Below are positions 25,960 through 35,700 of a stretch of DNA of 64,000 nt, piece after piece. The first letter of the stretch is position 1; each line of letters begins with the position of its first letter. The notes below the pieces were generated by a model, which saw nothing but the letters and a program-made list of their open reading frames with translations, did not search any database and was not told the DNA's origin. Origin of the DNA: Pseudonocardia terrae (GTDB lineage Bacteria > Actinomycetota > Actinomycetes > Mycobacteriales > Pseudonocardiaceae); assembly GCF_021343995.1 (NCBI RefSeq), contig NZ_JAJTTE010000005.1, positions 150,620 through 214,619 of the forward strand, read 5' to 3'. Both the position numbers and the translations under genes were made by a program.

Positions 25960-27204
25960 ATGGCCACCAGGTACAACGCGTTTCCCAAGGGAGCCCTCGC
26001 CGCCGCGGCCGCAGTCGCGGCGGTGGCGCTCGTCGCCGGATGCGGCGGGGGATCGAGCGGCTCCGGCGGGAGCGGCGAGACGATCAAGATCGGGGAGATC
26101 GACAGCCTGACCGGGGCGTCACGCACCTACGGAGTGCCCCAGCACAACGGCATCCAGCTCGCCGTCGACGAGATCAACGGCAAGGGCGGCGTCACGGTCG
26201 GTGGCACCAAGTACCAGCTGGAGCTCACCACCGAGGACGACAAGAGCGACCCGGCGACGGGAGTCGCAGCGGTGCAGAAGCTGCTGAGCCAGGACGACAG
26301 CCACTTCATCGTCGGCACCCTGAGCAGCGAGGTCGCCAGCGCCTACATCCCGGTGATCAAGAACCGCGACGACGTGGTCAACATGGTCGTCGGCGCCGCG
26401 GTCGCCGGCATCACGGACTACCCACCGGTCTACCGGCCCCGCGTGACGTCGGCCCAGTACACGCCGCAGCAGGTCGACTTCCTCGACCAGCTCGCGAAGC
26501 AGAGCCCCATCACCAACGTCGGCATCGTCTACGACCAGACCCACTCGGGAGTGGTCCAGCAGTTGCCGGTGATCAAGCAGAAGCTCGCCGACGGCCACTA
26601 CACGGTCGCCGCCGAGCAGGCGTTCGACCTCAGTGCCAGCACGTTCGACACCCAGATCGCCGCTGTCCTGCGCGGCGGTGCGCAGGCCGTGTTCTTCCAG
26701 GGCTACGCACCCGACGCGGCCACGTTCGTGAAGCAGTCCCGCGCCGCCGGCTACACCGGCCCCATCATCACCGCGGTCGGTTTCACCAGCAAGGACGTCC
26801 AGAACGCCAACGTCCCGTCGGCCGCCATGAACGGCGTCTACGACATCGGCGCGCCCTTCCCGAAGGACCTCGTGGCGCTCGGTTCGGACAAGGCGTCCGC
26901 CGCGAAGACCTTCGCCGACGCCTATCAGGCCAAGTTCAACGACGAGCCCGGCTTCACCTCCGCCAGCGCCTACAACGGCGTCTACATCCTCGCCAAGGCC
27001 CTGGAGCAGGCGAGCTCGCCGAAGGACTACGCGGGCGTCAAGAAGGCTCTGGACGGGATGAAGACCACCGACGTGCCGAACCTGGCCGAGTCGATCATCC
27101 CGCAGACCGCCGGCGAGATCTTCACGGCACACCAGGCCTACTTCCAGTCCGCCGTGCACGTGTGGAAGGACAACACCTTCCAGGCGACCGCACTCGTCGG
27201 ATGA
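25960..27204 (+). CDS. periplasmic-binding lipoprotein of the Liv-type importer
   Basis: 414 residues with an N-terminal lipoprotein signal ending in the lipobox LVAGC (cysteine near residue 27), then a Gly/Ser linker. The mature part has the Peripla_BP_6 pattern: IKIGEIDSLTGASRTYG, GIQLAVDEINGKGG, VGTLSSEVASAYIPV and GAQAVFFQGYAPDAATFVKQ. GGAG is positioned before the ATG. It would sit on the outer face of the membrane and deliver substrate to the permeases encoded next. The ligand is unknown; Liv-type binding proteins of soil actinomycetes often take aromatic or branched carboxylates. Confidence 0.93.
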   Translation: MATRYNAFPKGALAAAAAVAAVALVAGCGGGSSGSGGSGETIKIGEIDSLTGASRTYGVPQHNGIQLAVDEINGKGGVTVGGTKYQLELTTEDDKSDPATGVAAVQKLLSQDDSHFIVGTLSSEVASAYIPVIKNRDDVVNMVVGAAVAGITDYPPVYRPRVTSAQYTPQQVDFLDQLAKQSPITNVGIVYDQTHSGVVQQLPVIKQKLADGHYTVAAEQAFDLSASTFDTQIAAVLRGGAQAVFFQGYAPDAATFVKQSRAAGYTGPIITAVGFTSKDVQNANVPSAAMNGVYDIGAPFPKDLVALGSDKASAAKTFADAYQAKFNDEPGFTSASAYNGVYILAKALEQASSPKDYAGVKKALDGMKTTDVPNLAESIIPQTAGEIFTAHQAYFQSAVHVWKDNTFQATALVG

Positions 27205-27208
27205 CGCC

Positions 27209-28063
27209 ATGCAGGAACTGATCAACGGCATCGTCCAGGGGTCCGTCTTCGCGCTGGTCGCCACCGGGCTCCTGCTGATCTTCAGCATCGTCCGGGTCCC
27301 GCACTTCGCGCACGGGGAGTCCGTCATGATCGGGGGTATGGTCACGACGACGCTCGTGACCCAGGCTCACCTGCCGCTCGTGCTCGCCCTCGTGCTCGGC
27401 GCCGTCTCCGGACTGGTGCTCGGCCTGCTGATGTGCGCGGGACTGTATTGGCCGCTGCGGCACTACCCCGAGGTCAGCGTGCTGGCGGCGTCCCTCGCCG
27501 TGGTCCTGCTCATCGAGACCGTGGCGACGCTGATCTGGGGCGCGGATCCGCGGGTCACCCCCACCGACCTGTCCGGCGCCCTCCCGCTCGCGAGCGCCCA
27601 GGTCCAGTGGGACCGGGTGATCCTGGTGGCGGCCGCGCTGGTCTTCGTCACGGCGACCTGGGCCTACGTGCACCACACGCCGCGGGGACGGGCCATGCGG
27701 GCGATGGCACTCAACCGCACCGCGGCCCTGCTGATGGGTATCCCCGTGCGCCGCTACTGGCTGATCGCCTTCGCGATCGGCTCCGGCCTCGCGGGCGCGG
27801 CCGGAGCTCTCTACAGCCTTTCGTTCGGCGTGAGCGCCACGATGGGCTCGCAGATCACCCTGAACGCCTTCATCGTGATCGTCTTCGCCGGGGTCGGGTC
27901 GATCTTCGGTGCCTTCGGGGGCGGCCTGCTCCTCGGGATCGTCCAGTCCTTCGGCGGGAGCTACATCTCCGCCGGTTATCAGGAGATGTTCGGGTTCGTC
28001 GTCATGGTCGTCATCCTGATCGTCAAGCCGCAGGGGTTGTTCGGTGCTGCCAAGACTGCGTAG
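27209..28063 (+). CDS. branched-chain amino acid-type ABC permease (LivH-like)
   Basis: 284 residues, starting four bases after the binding-protein stop. It has about eight hydrophobic segments and the family landmarks NGIVQGSVFALVATGLLLI at the N-terminus, GRAMRAMALNRTAALLMGI (cytoplasmic coupling loop) and GSIFGAFGGGLLLGIVQSFG near the end. It forms one half of the importer channel with the LivM-like protein, whose start lies 20 bases inside the end of this gene. Confidence 0.92.
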   Translation: MQELINGIVQGSVFALVATGLLLIFSIVRVPHFAHGESVMIGGMVTTTLVTQAHLPLVLALVLGAVSGLVLGLLMCAGLYWPLRHYPEVSVLAASLAVVLLIETVATLIWGADPRVTPTDLSGALPLASAQVQWDRVILVAAALVFVTATWAYVHHTPRGRAMRAMALNRTAALLMGIPVRRYWLIAFAIGSGLAGAAGALYSLSFGVSATMGSQITLNAFIVIVFAGVGSIFGAFGGGLLLGIVQSFGGSYISAGYQEMFGFVVMVVILIVKPQGLFGAAKTA

Positions 28064-29078
28064 TGCGCTGCCGTGGGTCCTGTTCGCCGCCGTCATCGTG
28101 CTGGTCGGCGCGACCGGCGGGCCATTCCTGATGACCGTCGGCATGGTGACGGCGCTGTCGATCATCCTGTCCTCGGGGATGAACGTCGCCATGGGCTACG
28201 GCGGACTGCTCAACCTCGGCATCGGTGCCTTCTACGGCCTCGGTGCGTACGGGACGGCCATCCTGAGCCTGCACTTCCAGGCGAGCTTCTGGGTCATCCT
28301 GGTCGCGGTCGTCGTGGTCGCCGCCGTGACCGCCGTCGTCCTCGGGCTGCCGATCCTGCGGACCCGCGGCCTGTACTTCGCGATCGCCACGCTCGCCATC
28401 GGTGTCATCGGAACCGACGTCGCCAACAATTGGGTCGAGGTCACGCAGGGCCCGATCGGGCTCGCAGGCATCGAGCGTCCGGACCTGCTGGGCTGGGACC
28501 TGTCCGACCTGCAGCCGATGTACTTCTTCGCGGCGGTCGTTGCCTTCCTGGCCGTGGGTGTGGTGGCGTTCTTCGCCCGGAGCCGGTACGGCCAGGTGCT
28601 GGTGGCCGTCCGGGAGGACGAACAGCTCGCACAGTCCTTCGGCTACCGCACCCTCGCGTTCAAGGTCGGGGGCTTCGCCCTGTCGAGCGTGATCGCGGCC
28701 GTCGCGGGCATCGTGTACGCCTACGCGATCCAGTACGTGTCCCCGACGCCCTTCTCGTTTCTGACCGGCTCCTTCCAGGCCTTCGTCGTGGTCGCGGTCG
28801 GCGGGGGCGGGACGGTGTGGGGCCCGGTGGTGGCCGCCGTGCTGCTCGTCGGCGTCCCGGACCTGCTCGACTTCTCGCCGACGACGAACCAGTTCATCTA
28901 CGCCGTCGCGCTGCTCGTCGTGGTCGTCGCGCTCCGGGGTGGCGTCGTGCCGGCGCTGCGTCGCCTGGCACGTCGCGCGGCGCCGCCGCGACCACCGGTC
29001 GCTGCGGGAACGGGTCAGGGCCGCAGCCGCGAGGTTCCCGGGCAGCGGGTCCCGGCAGGTGGCCCACCCACCGCATGA
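28044..29078 (+). CDS. branched-chain amino acid-type ABC permease (LivM-like)
   Basis: 344 residues from GTG 28044, overlapping the LivH-like gene. Membrane segments alternate with LivM landmarks: NVAMGYGGLLNLGIGAFYGL, the conserved LPILRTRGLYFAIATLAIG, and the coupling-loop region FARSRYGQVLVAVREDEQLA. The last ~40 residues are Arg/Pro/Gly-rich and look like a non-conserved cytoplasmic tail. It completes the importer. A 44-base gap follows before the carboxyltransferase gene. Confidence 0.92.
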   Translation: MLPRLRSALPWVLFAAVIVLVGATGGPFLMTVGMVTALSIILSSGMNVAMGYGGLLNLGIGAFYGLGAYGTAILSLHFQASFWVILVAVVVVAAVTAVVLGLPILRTRGLYFAIATLAIGVIGTDVANNWVEVTQGPIGLAGIERPDLLGWDLSDLQPMYFFAAVVAFLAVGVVAFFARSRYGQVLVAVREDEQLAQSFGYRTLAFKVGGFALSSVIAAVAGIVYAYAIQYVSPTPFSFLTGSFQAFVVVAVGGGGTVWGPVVAAVLLVGVPDLLDFSPTTNQFIYAVALLVVVVALRGGVVPALRRLARRAAPPRPPVAAGTGQGRSREVPGQRVPAGGPPTA

Positions 29079-29122
29079 TCGTGAACAGGACGGCCGACGG
29101 CACGGAGAGGAACGGAGGACGA

Positions 29123-30688
29123 ATGAGCGAGCCCAGCGCCTGGGACGCCGAGATCGAGGAGGGGGCCCGGCGTCGCGACCTCGCCGCGGGGCTGGGCGGC
29201 CCCGACCGTGTCGTACGCCAGCACGCGAACGGCAAGCTCACGGTGCGCGAGCGCATCGCCCGTCTCGCCGACCCGGGCTCCTTCCGTGAGGTCGGGGGCC
29301 TGGCAGGGGAGGCGGTCTACGACGATTACGGCACGCTCCTGTCCTTCACCCCGGCGCCGTTCGTCTTCGGCGAGGCGCGGATCGACGGCCGACGGGTGAC
29401 CGTCGGCGGTGACGACTTCACGGTGAAGGGAGCGGCCTCGGCGAGGGGCCCGAACAAGCGCCGCTACTTCTGGCGGATGTCGCACGATCTGCAGATCCCG
29501 CAGATCAAGTTGCTCGACGGAGCGGGCGCCAGCGTCAAGGCGGTGGAGGAGGAGGAGCGCACCTACGTCCCGGAGATCGACGGCTGGTCGTACGCCGCCG
29601 CGAACCTGTCCCGGGTGCCGGTGGTCGCGGCCGCGCTGGGGCCGGTCGCAGGCCTGCCTGCGGCAGAGGTGGTCGCAAGCCACTTCTCCGTGATGGTGAA
29701 GGGGCTCGCCCAGGTCTTCGCGGCGGGGCCACCTGTGGTGGCCCGGAGCGGGCTCGGCCCGGAGATGACCAAGGAGGAGCTCGGCGGCTGGGAGGTCGCC
29801 GCGCGGTCCGGCGTCGTGGACAATGCCGCCGAGGACGAGGAGGACGCGTTCCGTCAGATCCGCGAGTTCCTCGACTTCCTCCCGGGAAGCCGGTTCGCCT
29901 TCCCGCAGGTCCGGGCGGCCACCGATCCTGCCGACCGGGACTGCCGGGTGCTCCGGGACGCGGTCCCGCGCAACCCGCGCGAGCCCGTCCGGATCCGTCC
30001 GATCATCCACACCCTGGTCGACGACGGCCGGTTCTTCGAGATCGGCCGCTACTACGGCAGGTCGGCCGTCGTCGGACTGGCCCGGCTGCAGGGCGCGCCG
30101 GTCGCGGTGATCGCCACGGATCCCTTCTTCGACGGCGGTGGACTGACCGCCGACGCGTCGTCGAAGCTCACCCGCTTCGTGGACATGGCCAACCTGTTCC
30201 GCCTGCCGGTGATCCATCTCGTCGACCGGCCGGGAGTCGTCATCGGGCCGGCCGCCGAGCGCGCCGGCAGCCTGCGCTACGCGGCGCGCATGCTCGCAGC
30301 CCTGCACGAGGCCACGGTGCCGTGGGCAACCATCCTGATCAGACGGGCCTTCGGCCTCGCCGGCGCCGCGGACCGCGACCACTCCCGCCACGGTTTCCGC
30401 GTGGCGTGGCCGAGCGGCACCTGGGGCTCGTTGCCGATCGAGGGTGGTGTCAAGGCGGCCTACAAGCGCGCGATCGAAGCCGCGCCCGACCCCGAGCTGT
30501 ACCTGAAGCAGCTCGAGGCCCGACTCACCGCACTCCGCTCGCCGTACCGGACCGCGGAGGCCTTCCTCGTCGAGGACGTCATCGACCCGGCCGACAGCCG
30601 CGCGCTGCTCTGCGACTGGGTCGGATCGGCCTACGACGTGCTGACCTCCGGCGCCCTCGACGACGCGGGAGCCCGCTATCGCCCCTGA
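29123..30688 (+). CDS. acyl-CoA carboxylase carboxyltransferase (beta) subunit
   Basis: 521 residues from ATG 29123 with GGAGG at ideal distance; earlier in-frame starts overlap the permease gene. The sequence is a full crotonase-fold carboxyltransferase: LTVRERIARLADPGSFREVG near residue 40, the acyl-CoA and biotin-binding loops (LLDGAGASVKAVEEEERTY, WGSLPIEGGV), and FEIGRYYGRSAVVGLARLQG at mid-length. It transfers CO2 from carboxybiotin to an acyl-CoA. It is the last gene of the ligase/importer operon, so the imported, CoA-activated acid is probably carboxylated next. Its biotin carrier may be the 70-residue protein at 21641. Confidence 0.9.
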   Translation: MSEPSAWDAEIEEGARRRDLAAGLGGPDRVVRQHANGKLTVRERIARLADPGSFREVGGLAGEAVYDDYGTLLSFTPAPFVFGEARIDGRRVTVGGDDFTVKGAASARGPNKRRYFWRMSHDLQIPQIKLLDGAGASVKAVEEEERTYVPEIDGWSYAAANLSRVPVVAAALGPVAGLPAAEVVASHFSVMVKGLAQVFAAGPPVVARSGLGPEMTKEELGGWEVAARSGVVDNAAEDEEDAFRQIREFLDFLPGSRFAFPQVRAATDPADRDCRVLRDAVPRNPREPVRIRPIIHTLVDDGRFFEIGRYYGRSAVVGLARLQGAPVAVIATDPFFDGGGLTADASSKLTRFVDMANLFRLPVIHLVDRPGVVIGPAAERAGSLRYAARMLAALHEATVPWATILIRRAFGLAGAADRDHSRHGFRVAWPSGTWGSLPIEGGVKAAYKRAIEAAPDPELYLKQLEARLTALRSPYRTAEAFLVEDVIDPADSRALLCDWVGSAYDVLTSGALDDAGARYRP

Positions 30689-30917
30689 AACGGAGGAGGC
30701 CGCTCGGCAGGACTGCTCGTCGCGCGACGCCGCCGCAGGACGGGAGACGGTCGTGATGGTCCCGTTGCTTGAGGTCGGCGGGGTGCGGGGGAGAGCCTAA
30801 TCGTGATCGTCTTGGGGCGTTCGTCCGGGATGACCGACCCGACGCGCTCGACCACCACGCACGGCGACGAACGGGAGAGCGGCGCGCCCGGCGCCCTCTC
30901 GACGAGATGGGACGTCG

Positions 30918-31963
30918 ATGCGTTTGTCACCGTTCGGCGCGCTTCCCGCGCGCCGTCTCCGCCTGCTGTTCGTCGGTGCGGTCGCTGCACTGCTCGTGGC
31001 CGGGTGTGGCTCGGGGCCGATCGACTCGGGCAGCGCGCCCGCCGCGTCCGCTGCGCCCGCGGCGGGGGCCTTTCCGGTCACCGTCGAGCACCTCTACGGC
31101 AGCACCGAGATCACCGCGCGCCGCAGCGGGTGGTCGCGCTGGGCTACAGCGACACAGACGCGCTGCTCGCCGTCGGGGTGAAGCCGGTCGGGATCGTGGA
31201 CTGGTTCCAGGTCCCGCCCGCGAACAACACGTGGTCGTGGGAGGAGCAGGCCTTCGGTGGCACCGTGCCCGAGGTGGTCGGCGTGCGGGACGAGTACGAC
31301 CTGGAGAAGGTCGCCGCGCTGCGGTCCGATCTCGTGGTCGCGGCCTACTCCGGCATGTCGGAGGAGCAGTCCAACCCGCTGTCGCAGATCACGAAGGTGG
31401 TCGCCCAGCCCGTCGGGTTCGAGCCGTTCGCGGCGCCGTGGCAGGCCCTGACCACCCAGATCACCAAGGCGGTCGGGCAGGAGGCGCGGGGCAGGGAGCT
31501 CGTCGCCGGGGTCGAGCGGAAGATCGCCGACGCACGGTCCGCCCATCCGGAGTGGGTCGGGCAGACGGCGGTGACCGCGGCGTACGGCGGCGGCCAGTAC
31601 TTCGCGTTCACCGCGGGCGACCCGAAGACCGACCTCCTCACCCAGCTCGGGTTCACCATCCCGGCCGAGCTCGACGCCCCGCGGCAGGGCGGGACCGCGA
31701 TGGTCAGCGCCGAGCGGGTCGACCTGCTCGACGTCGACAAGCTCGTCTGGGTGCTGTCCACCGCGGCCGACGAGGCCGAGGTCAGGGCACGACCCGAGTA
31801 CGCGGCGATGCCCGTGGCCCAGCAGGACCGGGCGCTGTTCCTGCTCACCGAGGAACGGCAGAAGGCCCTCGCCGCGGCGTTCTCCTACAACAGCGTGCTG
31901 AGCCTGCCGTACGTGGTGGACCAACTCGCGCCGCAGCTGGCGGACCTGCCGCCGGCCACCTGA
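30918..31963 (+). pseudogene. iron-siderophore-type binding lipoprotein with a frameshift
   Basis: The first frame encodes a lipoprotein signal (RLRLLFVGAVAALLVAGC) and continues to VEHLYGSTEITA. The remaining ~280 residues are in another frame, beginning APQRVVALGYSDTDALLAVG, the normal continuation of FepB/FecB-type siderophore-binding proteins. The switch is at about 31116-31121 within GCGCGCCGC and corresponds to two extra bases (CG) or one missing base. With either repair the protein would be 347-348 residues, normal for the family. The rest is intact to PYVVDQLAPQLADLPPAT. No permease or ATPase genes accompany it. It is either a recent pseudogene or a sequencing artefact. Confidence 0.8.
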
Positions 31964-32063
31964 TCGGCGCGTGTCGCAGCCCCGGCCCCGAGGTCCGGGG
32001 CTGCGGCCGCCTCCCACGCGCTCACGGGCTCGAGCCGACCCGACTCCGCGCCTTCCCCGGCCG

Positions 32064-32092
32064 TTGACCCGCACCGGTCACCGTCATACGCT
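32064..32092 (+). promoter_or_regulatory. promoter of the TetR/acyl-CoA carboxylase operon
   Basis: TTGACC (32064-32069), a 17-base spacer and TACGCT (32087-32092) form a vegetative-type promoter 55 bases before the TetR start codon. Confidence 0.6.
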
Positions 32093-32106
32093 CCGGTATA
32101 AACCGG
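32093..32106. promoter_or_regulatory. palindromic operator at the transcription start
   Basis: CCGGT-ATAA-ACCGG is a perfect inverted repeat directly after the -10 hexamer, where a repressor would block initiation. The adjacent TetR protein is the obvious candidate ligand, giving autoregulation of the operon. Confidence 0.55.
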
Positions 32107-32147
32107 CGGGTCGAACGTCGGGACGCGACGACGCGGCGGGAGGGCCG

Positions 32148-32762
32148 ATGGCCGAGATCGGTCTGCGGGGCAGCGCCGTCCGCGATCCCGAACACCGCGA
32201 GGCGCAGCGCGGACGGATCCTCGCGGCCGCAGCGGAGGTGTTCGCCCGCAAGGGTTACGAGGCCGCGACGATGGACGACATCGCCGCGCAGATGGGTGTG
32301 AGCAAGGGCGTCCTCTACTACCAGTTCCGCAGCAAGCAGGAGCTGGTCGTCGAGACCCGGCGGGCCAGCTCGGGGGCCGCTGTCGAGCGGCTGGACGAGA
32401 TCGTGCGCCGGCCCGGGTCCGCCCTGGTGCGGATCGAGGCAGCCCTGCGCGACCTCGCGGCGGCGGCGTTCGACCCGCTGGCCAAGCACGTGATCCTGCT
32501 CCCGGTGCTGCACGGCCTGGACCAGCAGCACCTCCACGAGGTCCGGACCATCGAGCGCCGCTACGAGCGGCTGCTCGAGACTCTCCTGCGCGAGGGTGTG
32601 ACCGAGGGCAGCCTCGTGGTCGACGACGTCAAGCTGACCGCGTTCACCCTGATCAGGGCCTGTTTCGGCCCGGCGGTCTGGTATCGGCCGGACGGCGAGC
32701 TCGGCGAGTCCCAGATCGTCGACCGCCTCGTCGCGCACCTGTTGCGCAGCATCACCGCATGA
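32148..32762 (+). CDS. TetR-family regulator of the acyl-CoA carboxylase operon
   Basis: 204 residues from ATG 32148 with GGGAGG in place. The DNA-binding helices read FARKGYEAATMDDIAAQMGV then SKGVLYYQFRSKQELV. The C-terminal domain is helical with a conserved-looking end (TAFTLIRACFGPAVWYRPDG), as in TetR proteins of fatty-acid and acyl-CoA genes. Its stop overlaps an ATG of the carboxylase gene. It is probably an autorepressor released by the acyl-CoA substrate of the carboxylase or the ligase downstream (inference). Confidence 0.9.
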   Translation: MAEIGLRGSAVRDPEHREAQRGRILAAAAEVFARKGYEAATMDDIAAQMGVSKGVLYYQFRSKQELVVETRRASSGAAVERLDEIVRRPGSALVRIEAALRDLAAAAFDPLAKHVILLPVLHGLDQQHLHEVRTIERRYERLLETLLREGVTEGSLVVDDVKLTAFTLIRACFGPAVWYRPDGELGESQIVDRLVAHLLRSITA

Positions 32763-32773
32763 CTGGAGGTCCC

Positions 32774-35700
32774 GTGACCCTGCTCGTCGCCAACCGGGGC
32801 GAGATCGCCGTCCGGCTCGTCCGCGCCGCCCGCGAGCTCGGCCTGCGGACGGTCGCCGTCTTCGCGGCCGAGGACGCGGACGCCCCGCACGTCACGCTGG
32901 CGGACGAGGCGCACGAGCTGCCCGGCTCGGGCGTGGCCGCCTACCTGGACCAGGACGCGCTGGTCGAGGTCGCCACCCGCGCGGGAGCCCGGCTCGTCCA
33001 CCCCGGCTACGGCTTCCTCAGCGAGAACGCGGCCTTCGCCCGGCGGTGCGCGGACAACGGCCTGACCTTCGTCGGCCCACGACCCGAGCTGCTGGACCTG
33101 TTCGGTGACAAGGTCCGCGCCCGTGCGACCGCCCGGGAGGCCGGCGTCCCGGTCCTGCCCGGCACCCTCGGACCCACCTCGCCGGACGAGGCCGGGGCCT
33201 TCCTCGCCGAGCACGGCGCCGTGATGCTGAAGGCGCTCGCCGGCGGGGGCGGCCGCGGGATGCGGGCCGTGACCAGCGCCGACGACCTCGCCGACGCCTA
33301 CGCCCGCTGCCGCTCCGAGGCCGAGCAGGCGTTCGGGTCCGGGGAGCTGTACGTCGAGAAGCTGGTCGGGTCGGCGCGGCACATCGAGGTGCAGATCGTC
33401 GGGGACGGCACGCAGGTCCGGCACCTCGGCGAGCGGGACTGCTCGATCCAGCGCCGCCACCAGAAGCTGATCGAGATCGCCCCCGCACCGTTCCTGGACG
33501 TCGCGGTCCGGCAGCGGCTCCTCGACGCGGCCGTGACCATCGGCGAGCACGTCGGCTACGAGAGCCTGGGCACCGTCGAGTTCCTCGTGCACGGCGACGA
33601 GGTGTGGTTCCTCGAGCTCAACCCGCGGCTGCAGGTCGAGCACACCGTGACCGAGGAGGTCACCGGCGTCGACCTCGTCGAGACCCAGCTCCGGCTCGCG
33701 CAGGGTGGGCCCCTGGACGTCTCCGGTGCGCCGCGGGGGTTCGCGATCCAGGCCCGGGTCAACACCGAGGAGCTCGACGAGGACGGCACGCCCCGCCCCC
33801 GGGCGGGCCTGCTCACCGCCTTCGACCCGCCCGCCGGCCCGCACGTGCGGGTGGACACCTACGGCTACACGGGCCTGCGGACCAGTCCGCGGTTCGACTC
33901 GTTGCTGGCCAAGGTGATCGCCCACGGCGCCTCGTTCGCGGACGCGGCCCGGCGCGCGGACGCGGCGCTGGCCGAGTTCCGGATCGAGGGGCTCGCGACG
34001 ACGATCCCGTTCCTGCGCGCGGTGCTGACCCATCCGGACTTCACCGGCGGCCCGTCGGACACCGGGTTCGTGGCCGCGCACCTCGCCGAGCTGCGGAGCA
34101 CCGACCTGCCGGTCCGGTTCCCCACCGTCACGCACGCGGCACCGAGGGCCGAGGTCGTCCCCGCCGACGGGATCACGGCGCCGATGGACGGCGTCGTCGT
34201 CGAGTACGCGGTCGAGCCCGGTGCCCGGGTCCGCCGCGGCGAGCGACTGCTGGTGCTCGAGGCGATGAAGATGGAGTTCACGGTCCGCGCCGAGACCGCG
34301 GGCACCGTCGGCCCGCTGCTGGCCGAGGTCGGGGCGGTCGTCGAGGAGGGCGCGCCGCTGCTGGTGCTGGAGCCCTCGGCGTCGGACGACGGTGAGGTCA
34401 CGGCGGACATTCCGGCGGTCGACGAGGGCTGGGAGCGCGAGGCGGAGGAGGTCCACCGCCGCCGGGCCCTCGGCCGCGAGATGGGCGGGCCGGAGAAGAT
34501 CGCCCGCCAGCACGAGAGCGGCCGGCTGACCGTGCGCGAGCGCATCGACGCGCTGGTGGACAAGGGCAGCTTCGCCGAGATCGCCCCGCTCACCGGCTTT
34601 GCCACCTACTCCGCGGACAACGAGCTGACCTCGCTGCTGCCGGTCAACTTCGTCTCCGGCACGGCGCGGATCGACGGCCGCCGCGCGGTCGTCGGGGCCG
34701 ACGACTTCACCATCCGCGGCAGCTCCGGCGACGCCGCGATCTGGCAGAAGCAGGTCTTCACCGAGGAGTACGCGGGTGCGATGCGGCTGCCGGTCGTGCG
34801 GCTGCTCGACGGCGCGAGCGGCGGCGGCAGCGTGGTCACCGCGCAGCGCAACGGCTACCACTACCTGCCGGTCAACCCGGGGTGGGACGCCGTCGTCGAG
34901 AACATGTCGCTGGTCCCGGTCGTCTCGGCCTGCCTCGGCCCGACGGTCGGGCTGGGCGCCGCACGGCTGGCCATGTCCCACCTGGCGCTGATGGTCGAGG
35001 GCATCGGGCAGGTCTTCACCGCCGGGCCGCCGGTGGTGAAGGGCAGCTCCGGTGAGGACCTGACCAAGGAGCAGCTCGGCGGCGCGGAGATCCACCGCAA
35101 CAACGGGCTCGTCGAGCGCTTCGTCCGCAGCGAGGAGGAGGCGTTCGGCGTGGTCCGCGGCTTCCTGTCCTACCTGCCGCAGAGCGTCTTCGAAGTGCCG
35201 CCGGTCGTCCCGAGCGAGGACCCGGCGGACCGGGCGGAGGAGAGCCTGGTGCGGGCCATGCCCCGCAACCCCCGCGAGCCCTACGACGTGCACGCCCTGC
35301 TCGACGCCGTCTTCGACCAGGGCTCGGTCTTCCGTTACGCCGAGTACGGCGGCGCGACGGTCACCGCACTCGCCCGGCTCGACGGACACCCTGTCGGCGT
35401 GATCGCCACCGACCCGACCCGCGGCGTGACCATCTCCGCGGAGGGCGCGCAGGCGATCACCCGGCTCGTCGACCTCTGCGAGACCTTCCACCTGCCGCTG
35501 GTCAGCCTGACCGACCAGGGCGGCGCCTCGATCGGTTCGGGCGCGGAACGCAAGGCCACCATCCGCTTCGGGGTGCGCGCGATCGCGGCCGTCTACCAGG
35601 CGCGAGTGCCGCAGGCGGAGATCATCGTGCGGCGGGTGTTCGGGGTCGGCGGCGCGGGGATCGTCAACCGGCACCGGCCGAACCGGACGTGGGCCTGGCC

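Noticed and set aside
30760..30790. Possible iron-regulator (IdeR/DtxR) box before the siderophore-binding gene
   Set aside because: Only one half (AGCCTAA) matches; about 10 of 19 positions fit, which is not convincing in this composition.
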